Positions 16,191-24,291 of a DNA stretch of 64,000 bases are shown here, piece after piece. The notes beneath the pieces were generated by a model that made no database searches, was not told where the DNA came from, and saw only the letters and a program-made list of their open reading frames with translations. Made by a program: the position numbers and the translations under genes. The stretch is taken from NCBI RefSeq assembly GCF_009696375.1, contig NZ_VUMD01000011.1, positions 62,001 through 126,000 of the forward strand. The letters run 5' to 3'. The stretch is from Clostridium porci (GTDB lineage Bacteria > Bacillota > Clostridia > Lachnospirales > Lachnospiraceae). Position 1 is the first letter of the stretch, and each line of letters opens with the position of its first letter.

Positions 16191-17912
16191 ATGTACAAGG
16201 GAACAAGCGCGTCTGCGGGAATTGGAATTGGAAAAGCGGTGATCGTGAAGGAGGAAAAGCTGGTTATTACCAGAAAGGCAGTCAGTGATACCGCTGCTGA
16301 AATCCGGCGCTTTAAGGGAGCGCTGGAGAAAACTATCAAGGATACAGAGCGTATAGCTGAGGATTTGGCCGCAAGAGTGGGGGAGAAAGAGGCTGAAATT
16401 ATGAAGGGGCATATGATGCTTCTGTCGGATCCGATGCTTACAGGCGAAATTGAAGGCTCTATTCAGAATGAGGGCATAAACAGCGAGATTGCAGTTGAGA
16501 ATGTGTGCAGCATGTATGCGGATATGTTTGCCTCCATGGGGGACGAGCTGATGCAGCAGAGAGCGACAGATATGCGTGACCTTAAGACGCGCCTGCAGAA
16601 AACGCTTATGGGTATCCAGTCTGTGGATATATCTTCACTGCCAAAGGGAAGCGTTATTGTGGCTGAGGATTTGACCCCTTCTATGACAGCGGGAATTAAT
16701 CCGGACAATGTGACCGGTATTGTAACGGAGCTTGGGGGGAGGACATCCCACAGCGCTATTTTGGCAAGGGCGCTTGAGATTCCGGCTGTGGTTGCAGTCA
16801 CCGCGTTTTTATCTGAGGCGAAGGATGGGGATGACATAGTGCTGGACGGAAGCACAGGAGAGATATATCTGAATCCGGAGCCTGCTGTGAAGGAGGAGTA
16901 TCAGCATAAAAAGAATCAATTTATGGCAGAGAAAAAGGAGTTGGAGCAGTATATTGGGAAGCCGTCAGTGACAAAGGATGGAGTGAAGGTAGAAATTGTG
17001 GCCAATATCGGAAAACCGGAGGATGTTGACAAGGTACTCCGGTATGACGGCGAGGGTATCGGCCTCTTTCGTACGGAGTTTTTGTTTATGGACAGAACAG
17101 CTGCACCTACTGAAGAGGAGCAGTATGAGGCATACAAACAGGTTGCTATTGCCATGAAGGGCAAGCCTGTGATTATCCGTACGCTGGATATTGGCGGAGA
17201 CAAGGAAATCCCTTATCTGGGCCTGGAAAAGGATGAAAACCCATTCCTGGGCTACCGTGCCATCCGCTTCTGCCTGGATCGTCAGGAAGATATCTATAAG
17301 CCCCAGCTGAGAGCGCTGCTGAGAGCCAGCGCCTATGGCAATATTCGCATTATGGTGCCTTTGGTAACTTGTATTGAGGAGTACCGCCAGGCCAAGGCGC
17401 TGGTTGAGGAGCTGAAAGCAGAGCTGGACAGCAAGGGAATCGCATATAAGAGGGATATTCAGGTAGGCATTATGGTGGAGACTGCGGCAGCGTCCCTGAT
17501 TGCGGATCTGTTTGCAAAGGAAGTGGACTTTTTCAGTATCGGAACCAATGACCTTACCCAGTATACCATGTCTGTGGACAGGGGCAATAAAAAGGTATCT
17601 TATTTGTACTCCACCTTCAATCCCGCAGTGCTCAGAAGCATTCGGCATATTATTGCTAGCGGCCGGGAAGCAGGAATTATGGTGGGCATGTGCGGAGAGG
17701 CAGCCAGCGATCCAATGATGATTCCGCTGCTTCTGGCATTTGGGCTTAATGAATTCAGTATGAGCGCGTCCGCGATTTTGAAGGTCAGAAAGATGGTGAC
17801 AGAGTACAGTTTGGCAGAGCTTCGGTCTGTGGCTGATAAGGCGATGACCTTTGCAACGGCAGCTGAGGTGGAAAGCTACATGAAGGCCTTTGTGGAAAAG
17901 GTTAAGTTTTAA
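16191..17912 (+). CDS. ptsI: PTS enzyme I (phosphoenolpyruvate-protein phosphotransferase)
   Basis: 573 aa, full length for EI. It transfers phosphate from PEP to HPr. The phospho-histidine is His187 in GGRTSHSAILAR. The C-terminal PEP-binding barrel has the LFRTEFLFM, EIPYLGL and VGMCGEAA motifs. AAGGAGG lies before the ATG. It is co-directional with ptsH, and its stop overlaps the next start by one base. Confidence 0.95.
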   Translation: MYKGTSASAGIGIGKAVIVKEEKLVITRKAVSDTAAEIRRFKGALEKTIKDTERIAEDLAARVGEKEAEIMKGHMMLLSDPMLTGEIEGSIQNEGINSEIAVENVCSMYADMFASMGDELMQQRATDMRDLKTRLQKTLMGIQSVDISSLPKGSVIVAEDLTPSMTAGINPDNVTGIVTELGGRTSHSAILARALEIPAVVAVTAFLSEAKDGDDIVLDGSTGEIYLNPEPAVKEEYQHKKNQFMAEKKELEQYIGKPSVTKDGVKVEIVANIGKPEDVDKVLRYDGEGIGLFRTEFLFMDRTAAPTEEEQYEAYKQVAIAMKGKPVIIRTLDIGGDKEIPYLGLEKDENPFLGYRAIRFCLDRQEDIYKPQLRALLRASAYGNIRIMVPLVTCIEEYRQAKALVEELKAELDSKGIAYKRDIQVGIMVETAAASLIADLFAKEVDFFSIGTNDLTQYTMSVDRGNKKVSYLYSTFNPAVLRSIRHIIASGREAGIMVGMCGEAASDPMMIPLLLAFGLNEFSMSASAILKVRKMVTEYSLAELRSVADKAMTFATAAEVESYMKAFVEKVKF

Positions 17913-19219
17913 TGGCTGTATATTTGATTTGCTACGTAATAAGCTTTATATTGGCCCGGCAGCATGCTTACATACTGTCCGGGCTGGTTTTAGTTGCCGC
18001 TGCCCTGTGGCTATATGGAAGGGATTACAGATGCAGCAGGAACCTGATTCATCTGCGGGGGCTGTTCTGTCTTTTCTTTGTGGGAGGACAGGGGATCTCC
18101 TGCTTTAAATTAAGCCGTCTTCAAACGGACTGGAGTACAGAAACCTGGGTATGCCTTTTTTGGGGAGTGGTGTCTTTTTGGGGAGTGTTTGAGGCTCTTT
18201 CCAGACGGATGACCAGCTGGAGGGAGAGGGATTTTCAACTGGTGCGCCGGTACAATGCTTCCGTGGATTCTCCCCTTCAGGGAAGAAGAATTTTAAAGGC
18301 CATGGGCGGATTAACCGCGGTATCCCTTCTGTCCTTTTTGTTTGAGGCGTGGAGGCTGGGCTTTGTGCCATTGTTTTCCTTTGGTGTACCTCATGCTTAC
18401 TCTTATTTTCATGTCAGCGGAGTTCACTACCTGACTGTGTCCTGTGTGCTGACACCCAGCCTGTTTGTTGTGTATGTGCTGATGCGTGCGCACAGGGGAA
18501 GAGGATTTTCCAGAGACAGAGGCTTCTGGACGGGGCTGGCGTTTACAGTGCTTTCTTTGGCTGTGCCTGTGCTTTGCGTGTCCAGATTTCAGCTGATATT
18601 GGCTGTGGGTATGGCTGCATTTACCTATATTTCTATGACGGGCACCTTTAAGCTCCGATATGTGGGGCTTCTTTTGTGCTGCATGATCCCGGCTTATCTG
18701 GTTTTAACTGTGATGCGCAGCCACAGCGTGGAATACCTAAACGGGATATTTGAGATGAAAAACAGCAGAATGCCTATCTTTATTACCCAGCCCTATATGT
18801 ACATTGCCAATAATTATGATAATTTTAACTGCCTGGTAGAGCAGCTGGGAACCCCTGCCATGGGACTTAGAATGCTTTTTCCTGTTTGGGCTCTTACAGG
18901 GCTTAAGTTTCTGTTCCCTGAGCTGGTGTCCTTTCCCCTCTTTGTAACAAAGGAGGAGCTGACTACAGTAACCTTATTCTATGATGCCTACTATGATTTT
19001 GGAGCTCTGGGAATGCTTTTGCTGGGCTCTGTACTTGGAGGGGCCTGCTGCTGGCTGGTGGAAAAAAGAAGAAAGCTGTCCTGCCCGGTTGGTCATGTGG
19101 TTTATGCCCAGATTGCCATGTATATGATGCTGTCCTTTTTCACTACTTGGTTTTCCAATCCTGCCACTTGGTTCTATCTGGCAGTTACTGCGGTTGTGTA
19201 TGTTTATGTACGGATATAG
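17912..19219 (+). CDS. O-antigen/oligosaccharide repeat-unit polymerase-like membrane protein
   Basis: 435 aa, mostly hydrophobic with about ten membrane segments. The long extracytoplasmic loop after the middle helices and the end of the protein resemble Wzy-type or oligosaccharide repeat unit polymerases (for example the YIANNYDNFNCLVEQLGTP region). It would polymerise surface polysaccharide units. It shares one base with the ptsI stop codon, yet no other glycan gene is near. Confidence 0.65.
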   Translation: MAVYLICYVISFILARQHAYILSGLVLVAAALWLYGRDYRCSRNLIHLRGLFCLFFVGGQGISCFKLSRLQTDWSTETWVCLFWGVVSFWGVFEALSRRMTSWRERDFQLVRRYNASVDSPLQGRRILKAMGGLTAVSLLSFLFEAWRLGFVPLFSFGVPHAYSYFHVSGVHYLTVSCVLTPSLFVVYVLMRAHRGRGFSRDRGFWTGLAFTVLSLAVPVLCVSRFQLILAVGMAAFTYISMTGTFKLRYVGLLLCCMIPAYLVLTVMRSHSVEYLNGIFEMKNSRMPIFITQPYMYIANNYDNFNCLVEQLGTPAMGLRMLFPVWALTGLKFLFPELVSFPLFVTKEELTTVTLFYDAYYDFGALGMLLLGSVLGGACCWLVEKRRKLSCPVGHVVYAQIAMYMMLSFFTTWFSNPATWFYLAVTAVVYVYVRI

Positions 19220-19261
19220 GAGAAGAAAAAATTATAAATATAAAAAATATATAAATTATTA

Positions 19262-19290
19262 TTGACTTTTTTCTTAAAATTTGTTATGCT
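19262..19290 (+). promoter_or_regulatory. Promoter of the PTS operon
   Basis: TTGACT (19262-19267), a 17-bp spacer and TATGCT (19285-19290). Transcription would start near 19297, just before the RAT/terminator leader. Confidence 0.75.
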
Positions 19291-19322
19291 TTTTACAGCA
19301 AAAGAAAATATAATTTTAAATA

Positions 19323-19350
19323 GGATTGTTACTGTTTGGCAGGCAAAACC
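19323..19350 (+). promoter_or_regulatory. RAT antiterminator hairpin (LicT/SacY/BglG type)
   Basis: GGATTGTTACTG followed by GGCAAAACC matches the ribonucleic antiterminator consensus. Its 3' end (AAAACC) is also the 5' arm of the terminator that follows, so the two structures exclude each other. The protein encoded next should bind it when PTS sugar is present. Confidence 0.88.
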
Positions 19351-19430
19351 AGGTTTGTTAAAGAGAGGATAGACCAAAGCAAAATTAGGTTTGGATATAT
19401 CTTTTTAACAAATTTGGTTTTTTTGTTTTT
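19345..19430 (+). terminator. Conditional terminator of the PTS operon leader
   Basis: A 17-bp stem (19345-19361 with 19405-19421, two G-U pairs) encloses a 43-nt loop and ends in a T-rich run (19418-19430). It overlaps the RAT by six bases, the classic attenuation layout. Confidence 0.85.
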
Positions 19431-19444
19431 AATCAGGAGCAGGG

Positions 19445-20275
19445 ATGAAGATAGTAAAGGTTATTAATAACAATATAGTCAGCACCTGTGATGAGGATGG
19501 CAGGGAAATTGTGGTGATGGGCAGGGGTATTGGCTTTAAAGCCAGGGAGGGCTCTGTTATCGATCAGGAGAAAATAGAGAAGGTGTTCCGGCTGGACAGC
19601 CAGAATACAATGGATCGGTTTAAAGAAATGCTTGTAAATTTACCCATGGAGCATGTGCAGATCTCGGCAGAAATTATCAGCTATGCAAAGTCGGTTCTGA
19701 ACCGTCCTATTAACCCAAATGTGTATATTACCCTTACGGATCATATAAATTTTGCATTGGAGCGTTTTAAGCAGAAAATGATGTTCTCAAATCCTTTAAT
19801 TAGGGAGGTGAAGGCATTTTACAATGAGGAGTACCTCATTGGCGAATATGCCATCGCGATGATAGAGAGGGATCTGGGAGTCAAGCTTTCTGTGGACGAG
19901 GCGGCCTCCATTGCCCTTCATATTGTCAATGCAGAATACGATGGGCCTATGGGTGATACAATAAAGATCACAAATTTGATTCAACAGGTGCTGGAGGTGG
20001 TAAAGGAGTATTTTCAGGTGGAGCTGGATAAACAGTCCCTCTACTACGAACGTTTTATTACCCATCTGCGGTTTCTGGCACAGCGGGTATTTACAGGGGA
20101 GCGTATGGAACTGGATAATCTGGAATTTCAGGAAATGATTGACCGGATGTATCCGGAGGAGTATGCCTGCAGCCAGAAGGTAAAGGCATTGATTCAAAGG
20201 GAGTATGGGCATGAGGTGACGGAGGAGGAGCTGGCTTACCTGACTCTTCATATCCGCAGAATTAGAAGCAGATAA
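19445..20275 (+). CDS. BglG/LicT family transcriptional antiterminator
   Basis: 276 aa. An N-terminal co-antiterminator RNA-binding domain (MKIVKVINNNIVS, residues 1-55) is followed by two PRD domains with the expected His residues (AIALHIVNAEYDG and LAYLTLHIRRI among them). Phosphorylation by EII and HPr controls its dimerisation. It lies directly behind a RAT/terminator pair and ahead of the EIIA, HPr and EIICB genes, so it should regulate its own operon in response to glucose-type sugars. Confidence 0.92.
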   Translation: MKIVKVINNNIVSTCDEDGREIVVMGRGIGFKAREGSVIDQEKIEKVFRLDSQNTMDRFKEMLVNLPMEHVQISAEIISYAKSVLNRPINPNVYITLTDHINFALERFKQKMMFSNPLIREVKAFYNEEYLIGEYAIAMIERDLGVKLSVDEAASIALHIVNAEYDGPMGDTIKITNLIQQVLEVVKEYFQVELDKQSLYYERFITHLRFLAQRVFTGERMELDNLEFQEMIDRMYPEEYACSQKVKALIQREYGHEVTEEELAYLTLHIRRIRSR

Positions 20276-20324
20276 AAAATGGAGAATGCCCGAAATTTAT
20301 GCATATTGAAAGGAGTTAATAAGG

Positions 20325-20819
20325 ATGCTTGGTGTATTTAAAAAGATGTTTGGGGGAGAAAATCAGATAGAGCGGTGCATTGCCGCGCCAGTTACGGGAA
20401 AGGCTGTCTCTATGCAGGACGTGGCTGATCCAACCTTCAGCCAGGAGATACTTGGAAAGGGAACGGCAGTAGTCCCCTCTGAGGGAAGGGTCGTCGCTCC
20501 ATGTGACGGACAGGTGACTATGGTTTTTGACACAAAGCATGCGGTAAGCATTCAGACAGATTACGGTGCGGAGCTGATCATCCACATCGGATTGGATACG
20601 GTGCAGCTTAAGGGACAGTATTTTGAGGCCCATGTGTCGGCAGGTGACAAGGTAAAGCAGGGAGATCTGCTGGTGGAGTTTGATCTTGCTAAGATTAAGG
20701 AAGCTGGATATGATGTGACCACACCGGTGATTGTCTGCAATACGCCGGAGTTTCCAAAGCTGGAATCCATCTACGGCATGGATGTAAGTGCGGGAGAGTC
20801 GGTGATTATCAAACTGTAA
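20325..20819 (+). CDS. crr: PTS glucose-type EIIA (Crr-like)
   Basis: 164 aa beta-sandwich EIIA of the glucose class. The active histidine lies in IIHIGLDTVQL and the supporting His in KHAVSIQ. It takes phosphate from HPr and passes it to the EIIB domain encoded by the fourth gene of this operon. The standalone form here completes the domainless EIICB. AAGGAG lies before the ATG. Confidence 0.92.
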   Translation: MLGVFKKMFGGENQIERCIAAPVTGKAVSMQDVADPTFSQEILGKGTAVVPSEGRVVAPCDGQVTMVFDTKHAVSIQTDYGAELIIHIGLDTVQLKGQYFEAHVSAGDKVKQGDLLVEFDLAKIKEAGYDVTTPVIVCNTPEFPKLESIYGMDVSAGESVIIKL

Positions 20820-20835
20820 AGAGGCGGGCGTTACT

Positions 20836-21090
20836 GTGATTGAACGCAGATTTATACTAAAGGATGAGATGGGGCTTCATGCAAGGCCGGCAGCCATGCT
20901 GATGATGAAAATGAGTAAGGTTCTCTCAAGGGTGGAAATTATATGCAAGGGAGAACGTGCAGACGGAAAGGATGCTATGAGCATTATGGCTTTGGACGCT
21001 GTGGCTGGAGATGAGGTGGTATTTTGCATAGAGGGACCTGATGAAGAAGAAGCCATGCAAGCGGTGGAGCTTCTAATGAATCAGAGATAG
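20836..21090 (+). CDS. HPr family protein with Asp46 in place of the regulatory Ser
   Basis: 84 aa HPr-like protein. His15 is conserved in GLHARPAA, but the Ser46 position reads Asp (ADGKDAMSIM, K45-D46). An S46D change is the standard laboratory mimic of HPr-Ser-P. This paralogue may therefore behave as permanently seryl-phosphorylated toward CcpA and be poor in sugar transport. It starts with GTG 16 bp after EIIA and lies inside the sugar operon, separate from the canonical HPr at 15860. What is seen is the residue; the behaviour is inferred. Confidence 0.88.
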   Translation: MIERRFILKDEMGLHARPAAMLMMKMSKVLSRVEIICKGERADGKDAMSIMALDAVAGDEVVFCIEGPDEEEAMQAVELLMNQR

Positions 21091-21234
21091 AACCTTCATG
21101 AGCTGAAAAGCCTTGGGGTTGCCGGTACATGATTTAAACCCGGTGGGTTTAGATAGAGCAATAACAAATATATAATTCAGAGTATTCCCATTAAGCATGC
21201 ATGGGAGCTCTCATTAAGAAAGGGGATTTAAGTT

Positions 21235-22740
21235 ATGATGAAGTATTTGCAGAAGCTGGGTAAGTCACTGATGTTACCAGTAGCAGTTCTGCCGGCAGCA
21301 GCGCTGCTCATGGGTATTGGTTACTGGATTGACCCAAATGGCTGGGGTGCAAACAACCAGATTGCAGCGTTTCTAATCAAGGCCGGCGGTGCGCTGGTGG
21401 ATAACCTGCCTTATCTGTTTGCCATCGGTGTGGCAGTTGGTATGGCTAAGGAGCAGGATGGAGCAGCTGCCCTGTCGGGTCTGGTTGCTTTCCTGGTGGT
21501 AACTACACTTTTGAGTACCAGCGTTGTGGTGATGCTGAAGGGAATCAAGCCGGAAGGCGATTTGGATGCTGTAGGCGTATTTGCCCGTGACAACATGGAT
21601 GCTAAGCTTGCATTTGATGCAATTAAAAATGCTTTTACCGGTATTATATCCGGTTTGGTTGCAGCTGGCTGCTATAATAAGTTCAGTAGAACGAAGCTTC
21701 CGGATGCCCTGTCTTTCTTCAGCGGTAAGCGCTGTGTAGCTATCATTACTTCTGTTGCTATGCTGGGAGTGTCTATTATTCTGTTCTTTATCTGGCCTGT
21801 TATCTACTCCGGCCTGGTAGGACTTGGAATGGCTATCAAGGATATGGGCGCCATCGGAGCCGGTATCTATGCATTCTTTAACCGTTTGCTGATACCTACA
21901 GGACTTCACCATGCGCTGAATCAGGTGTTCTGGCAGAACCTGGCCGGCATCAATGATATCGGAAACTTCTGGAGCCCCACTGAAGAGCTCCTTGCAGCAG
22001 GCGGAGTGATCGGAAATTACCGTGTAGGTATGTATCAGGCTGGTTTCTTCCCTGTTATGATGTTTGGTCTTCCAGCGGCAGCTCTGGCTATGTACCATAC
22101 CGCCAAGTCTGACAAGAAGAAGATCGCATACGGCCTTTTACTGGCAGGCGCTGTATCTTCCTTCTTTACAGGCGTAACCGAGCCTCTGGAGTTCGCATTT
22201 ATGTTCCTTGCTCCAGGATTATATCTGGTGCATGCGATCCTCACAGGTATTGTGGTAGCAGTGACCGCTATGTTCGGCTGGACTGCAGGTTTTGGCTTCA
22301 GCGCAGGCTTTGTGGATTTCTTCTTAAGCAGCCGGCTTCCTATGGCACACCAGCCATATATGCTGCTGGTAGAGGGTGTTGTAGTAGCAGTTATTTACTA
22401 TGTTATCTTCCGTACCGCTATTGTAGCCTTTAATTTAAAGACTCCGGGGCGTGAGGATGAGGATCTGGACGCCGAGATGGCAGCCGTTCTTGCAAATGAT
22501 GACTTTACACAGGTAGCCTCCATCGTTCTGGAGGGCTTAGGCGGCAAGGACAATGTAACCTCCCTGGATAACTGTATCACAAGACTTAGACTTGAGGTTA
22601 AGGATTATACCTTAGTGGATGAGAAGAAGATTAAGTCTGCAGGAGTGGCAGGCGTAATGCGCCCCAGCAAGACTGCCGTACAGGTAATTATCGGAACCAA
22701 GGTTCAGTTTGTGGCCGATGAGATGAAGAAAATGCTGTAG
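21235..22740 (+). CDS. PTS EIICB, glucose/N-acetylglucosamine family
   Basis: 501 aa. The N-terminal EIIC transporter (about residues 1-400) carries the family's PAAALLMGIG, GLHHALNQVFW and GVTEPLEF motifs. The C-terminal EIIB domain has the phosphocysteine in DNCITRLRL. It imports and phosphorylates glucose or GlcNAc using the EIIA of the same operon. Sequence alone does not settle the sugar. It starts 144 bp after the second HPr; that gap contains a small AAACCC-GGT-GGGTTT hairpin but no clear terminator. Confidence 0.9.
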   Translation: MMKYLQKLGKSLMLPVAVLPAAALLMGIGYWIDPNGWGANNQIAAFLIKAGGALVDNLPYLFAIGVAVGMAKEQDGAAALSGLVAFLVVTTLLSTSVVVMLKGIKPEGDLDAVGVFARDNMDAKLAFDAIKNAFTGIISGLVAAGCYNKFSRTKLPDALSFFSGKRCVAIITSVAMLGVSIILFFIWPVIYSGLVGLGMAIKDMGAIGAGIYAFFNRLLIPTGLHHALNQVFWQNLAGINDIGNFWSPTEELLAAGGVIGNYRVGMYQAGFFPVMMFGLPAAALAMYHTAKSDKKKIAYGLLLAGAVSSFFTGVTEPLEFAFMFLAPGLYLVHAILTGIVVAVTAMFGWTAGFGFSAGFVDFFLSSRLPMAHQPYMLLVEGVVVAVIYYVIFRTAIVAFNLKTPGREDEDLDAEMAAVLANDDFTQVASIVLEGLGGKDNVTSLDNCITRLRLEVKDYTLVDEKKIKSAGVAGVMRPSKTAVQVIIGTKVQFVADEMKKML

Positions 22741-22788
22741 AATGCCAGAATAGAAAATAAAACAAATGTTATAAAAGGCTTTTATGGT

Positions 22789-22850
22789 ATGCTCCCTTTT
22801 ATGTAGACAGTTGGAAAATAAAACTGTTTACTTAGAAGGGAGCATTCTTT
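22789..22850 (+). terminator. Long hairpin after the PTS operon
   Basis: ATGCTCCCTT (22789-22798) pairs with AAGGGAGCAT (22836-22845). Inside it, a second stem pairs GTAGACAGTT with AACTGTTTAC (one mismatch). A short TTCTTT tail follows. It probably ends the PTS transcript. Confidence 0.65.
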
Positions 22851-22859
22851 ATGTCTGGA

Positions 22860-22893
22860 AATGAAAGGTATTACCTAATGAAAGGTATTACCT
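22860..22893. repeat. Two tandem 17-bp repeats, each with an 11-bp palindrome
   Basis: The unit AATGAAAGGTATTACCT occurs twice back to back (22860-22876, 22877-22893), and each copy holds the palindrome AGGTA-T-TACCT. The 22741-23049 gap also contains the hairpin above and a promoter (TTGAAA 22989, TATAAT 23012) for the next gene. The repeats could be operator half-sites or a duplication. Confidence 0.6.
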
Positions 22894-22988
22894 TGAATTA
22901 TTTTAGAGGGGAAAAGCGGAGCCCAATCTAATTTTAGAAGTATGAATTATGTGCCCTTTATGCCCTTTTGGCTGCACTCTTTTTATGA

Positions 22989-23017
22989 TTGAAAGTGTGA
23001 AAAAATTGAAGTATAAT
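22989..23017 (+). promoter_or_regulatory. Promoter of the DUF362 gene
   Basis: TTGAAA (22989-22994), a 17-bp spacer and TATAAT (23012-23017), 33 bp before the start codon. Confidence 0.7.
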
Positions 23018-23049
23018 GAACTAATATAACGATTCAAAAGGAGGATACC

Positions 23050-24153
23050 ATGGCAGCATCAAACGTATATTACACGAATATGAGAACTACATTGACAGAA
23101 AATCTCCTGCAGAAGCTGGAGCGTCTTGTTAAAAAGGCCGGTATGATGGACATTGATTTTAATAACAAATACACAGCCATCAAAATCCATTTCGGAGAAC
23201 CGGGCAACCTTGCTTATCTGAGGCCAAATTATTCCAAGGTGTTGGTGGATCTGATTAAAGAACAAAAGGGAAGGGTATTTCTGACGGACTGCAATACGCT
23301 TTATGTAGGCAGGAGGAAAAATGCGCTGGACCACTTGGATGCAGCCTATGAGAACGGCTACAATCCCTTTGCTACAGGCTGTCATGTGATTATTGCAGAC
23401 GGACTGAAGGGAACGGACGAAACGCTGGTTCCCATTGAAGGGGAGTATGTGAAAGAGGCCAAAATCGGCCGTGCCATTATGGACGCGGATATTGTGATAT
23501 CCCTTACTCATTTTAAAGGACATGAAGCAACTGGATTTGGAGGAGCCTTAAAGAACCTGGGAATGGGCTGTGGCTCCAGGGCGGGAAAGATGGAGATGCA
23601 TAATGCGGGAAAGCCCTTTGTCCATAGGGAAGCATGTATAGGCTGCGGAGCCTGCAGGCGGGTATGCGCCCATAGTGCCATTACGGTAGCGGATCGCAAG
23701 GCCTCGATTTCTCCGGCTCAATGTGTGGGCTGCGGCCGCTGTATCGGCGTCTGTCCGGTGGACGCAGTTACCTCTATGTATGACGAGGCTAATGATATAC
23801 TGAATCGGAAGATAGCGGAGTATACTCTGGCTGTTTTAAAGGATCGCCCCAGCTTTCATGTAAGCCTGGTAGTGGATGTTTCCCCCAACTGTGATTGCCA
23901 TGCGGAAAACGACGCCCCCATTGTGCCTGATGTAGGCATGTTTGCTTCCTTTGATCCGGTAGCTCTGGATATGGCGTGTGCGGATGCGGTGAACAGACAG
24001 CCTGTGCTGGATGGCAGCTTCCTGGCAGAGCAGGCGCAGCACAGCCATGATCATTTTATCAACGCTCACCCTGATACGAATTGGGAGAGCTGTATTGACC
24101 ATGCGGTAAAGCTGGGGCTGGGTAATAAAGAATACAACCTGATTACGATTTAA
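23050..24153 (+). CDS. DUF362 domain protein with two 4Fe-4S clusters
   Basis: 367 aa. The DUF362 domain spans most of the protein (for example KIHFGEPGN and VISLTHFKGHEATGFGG). A two-cluster ferredoxin insert is present near residues 195-245 (CIGCGACRRVCAHSAI and CVGCGRCIGVCPVDAV). It is a soluble Fe-S protein of unproved function, common in anaerobes. AAAGGAGG precedes the ATG. It has its own promoter and appears monocistronic. Confidence 0.88.
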   Translation: MAASNVYYTNMRTTLTENLLQKLERLVKKAGMMDIDFNNKYTAIKIHFGEPGNLAYLRPNYSKVLVDLIKEQKGRVFLTDCNTLYVGRRKNALDHLDAAYENGYNPFATGCHVIIADGLKGTDETLVPIEGEYVKEAKIGRAIMDADIVISLTHFKGHEATGFGGALKNLGMGCGSRAGKMEMHNAGKPFVHREACIGCGACRRVCAHSAITVADRKASISPAQCVGCGRCIGVCPVDAVTSMYDEANDILNRKIAEYTLAVLKDRPSFHVSLVVDVSPNCDCHAENDAPIVPDVGMFASFDPVALDMACADAVNRQPVLDGSFLAEQAQHSHDHFINAHPDTNWESCIDHAVKLGLGNKEYNLITI

Positions 24154-24291
24154 AGGGGAGTATATTATCAGTATATCCGTCAGGCACTGGAATAAAGGGG
24201 CTTTAGGGGAAGCCTGAAAAAGGAAGGATACGGGGAAATAGTGGGATAGCATAAGATAAGATAGGGTATGGGCTGCAAGAGAGGAGATATA

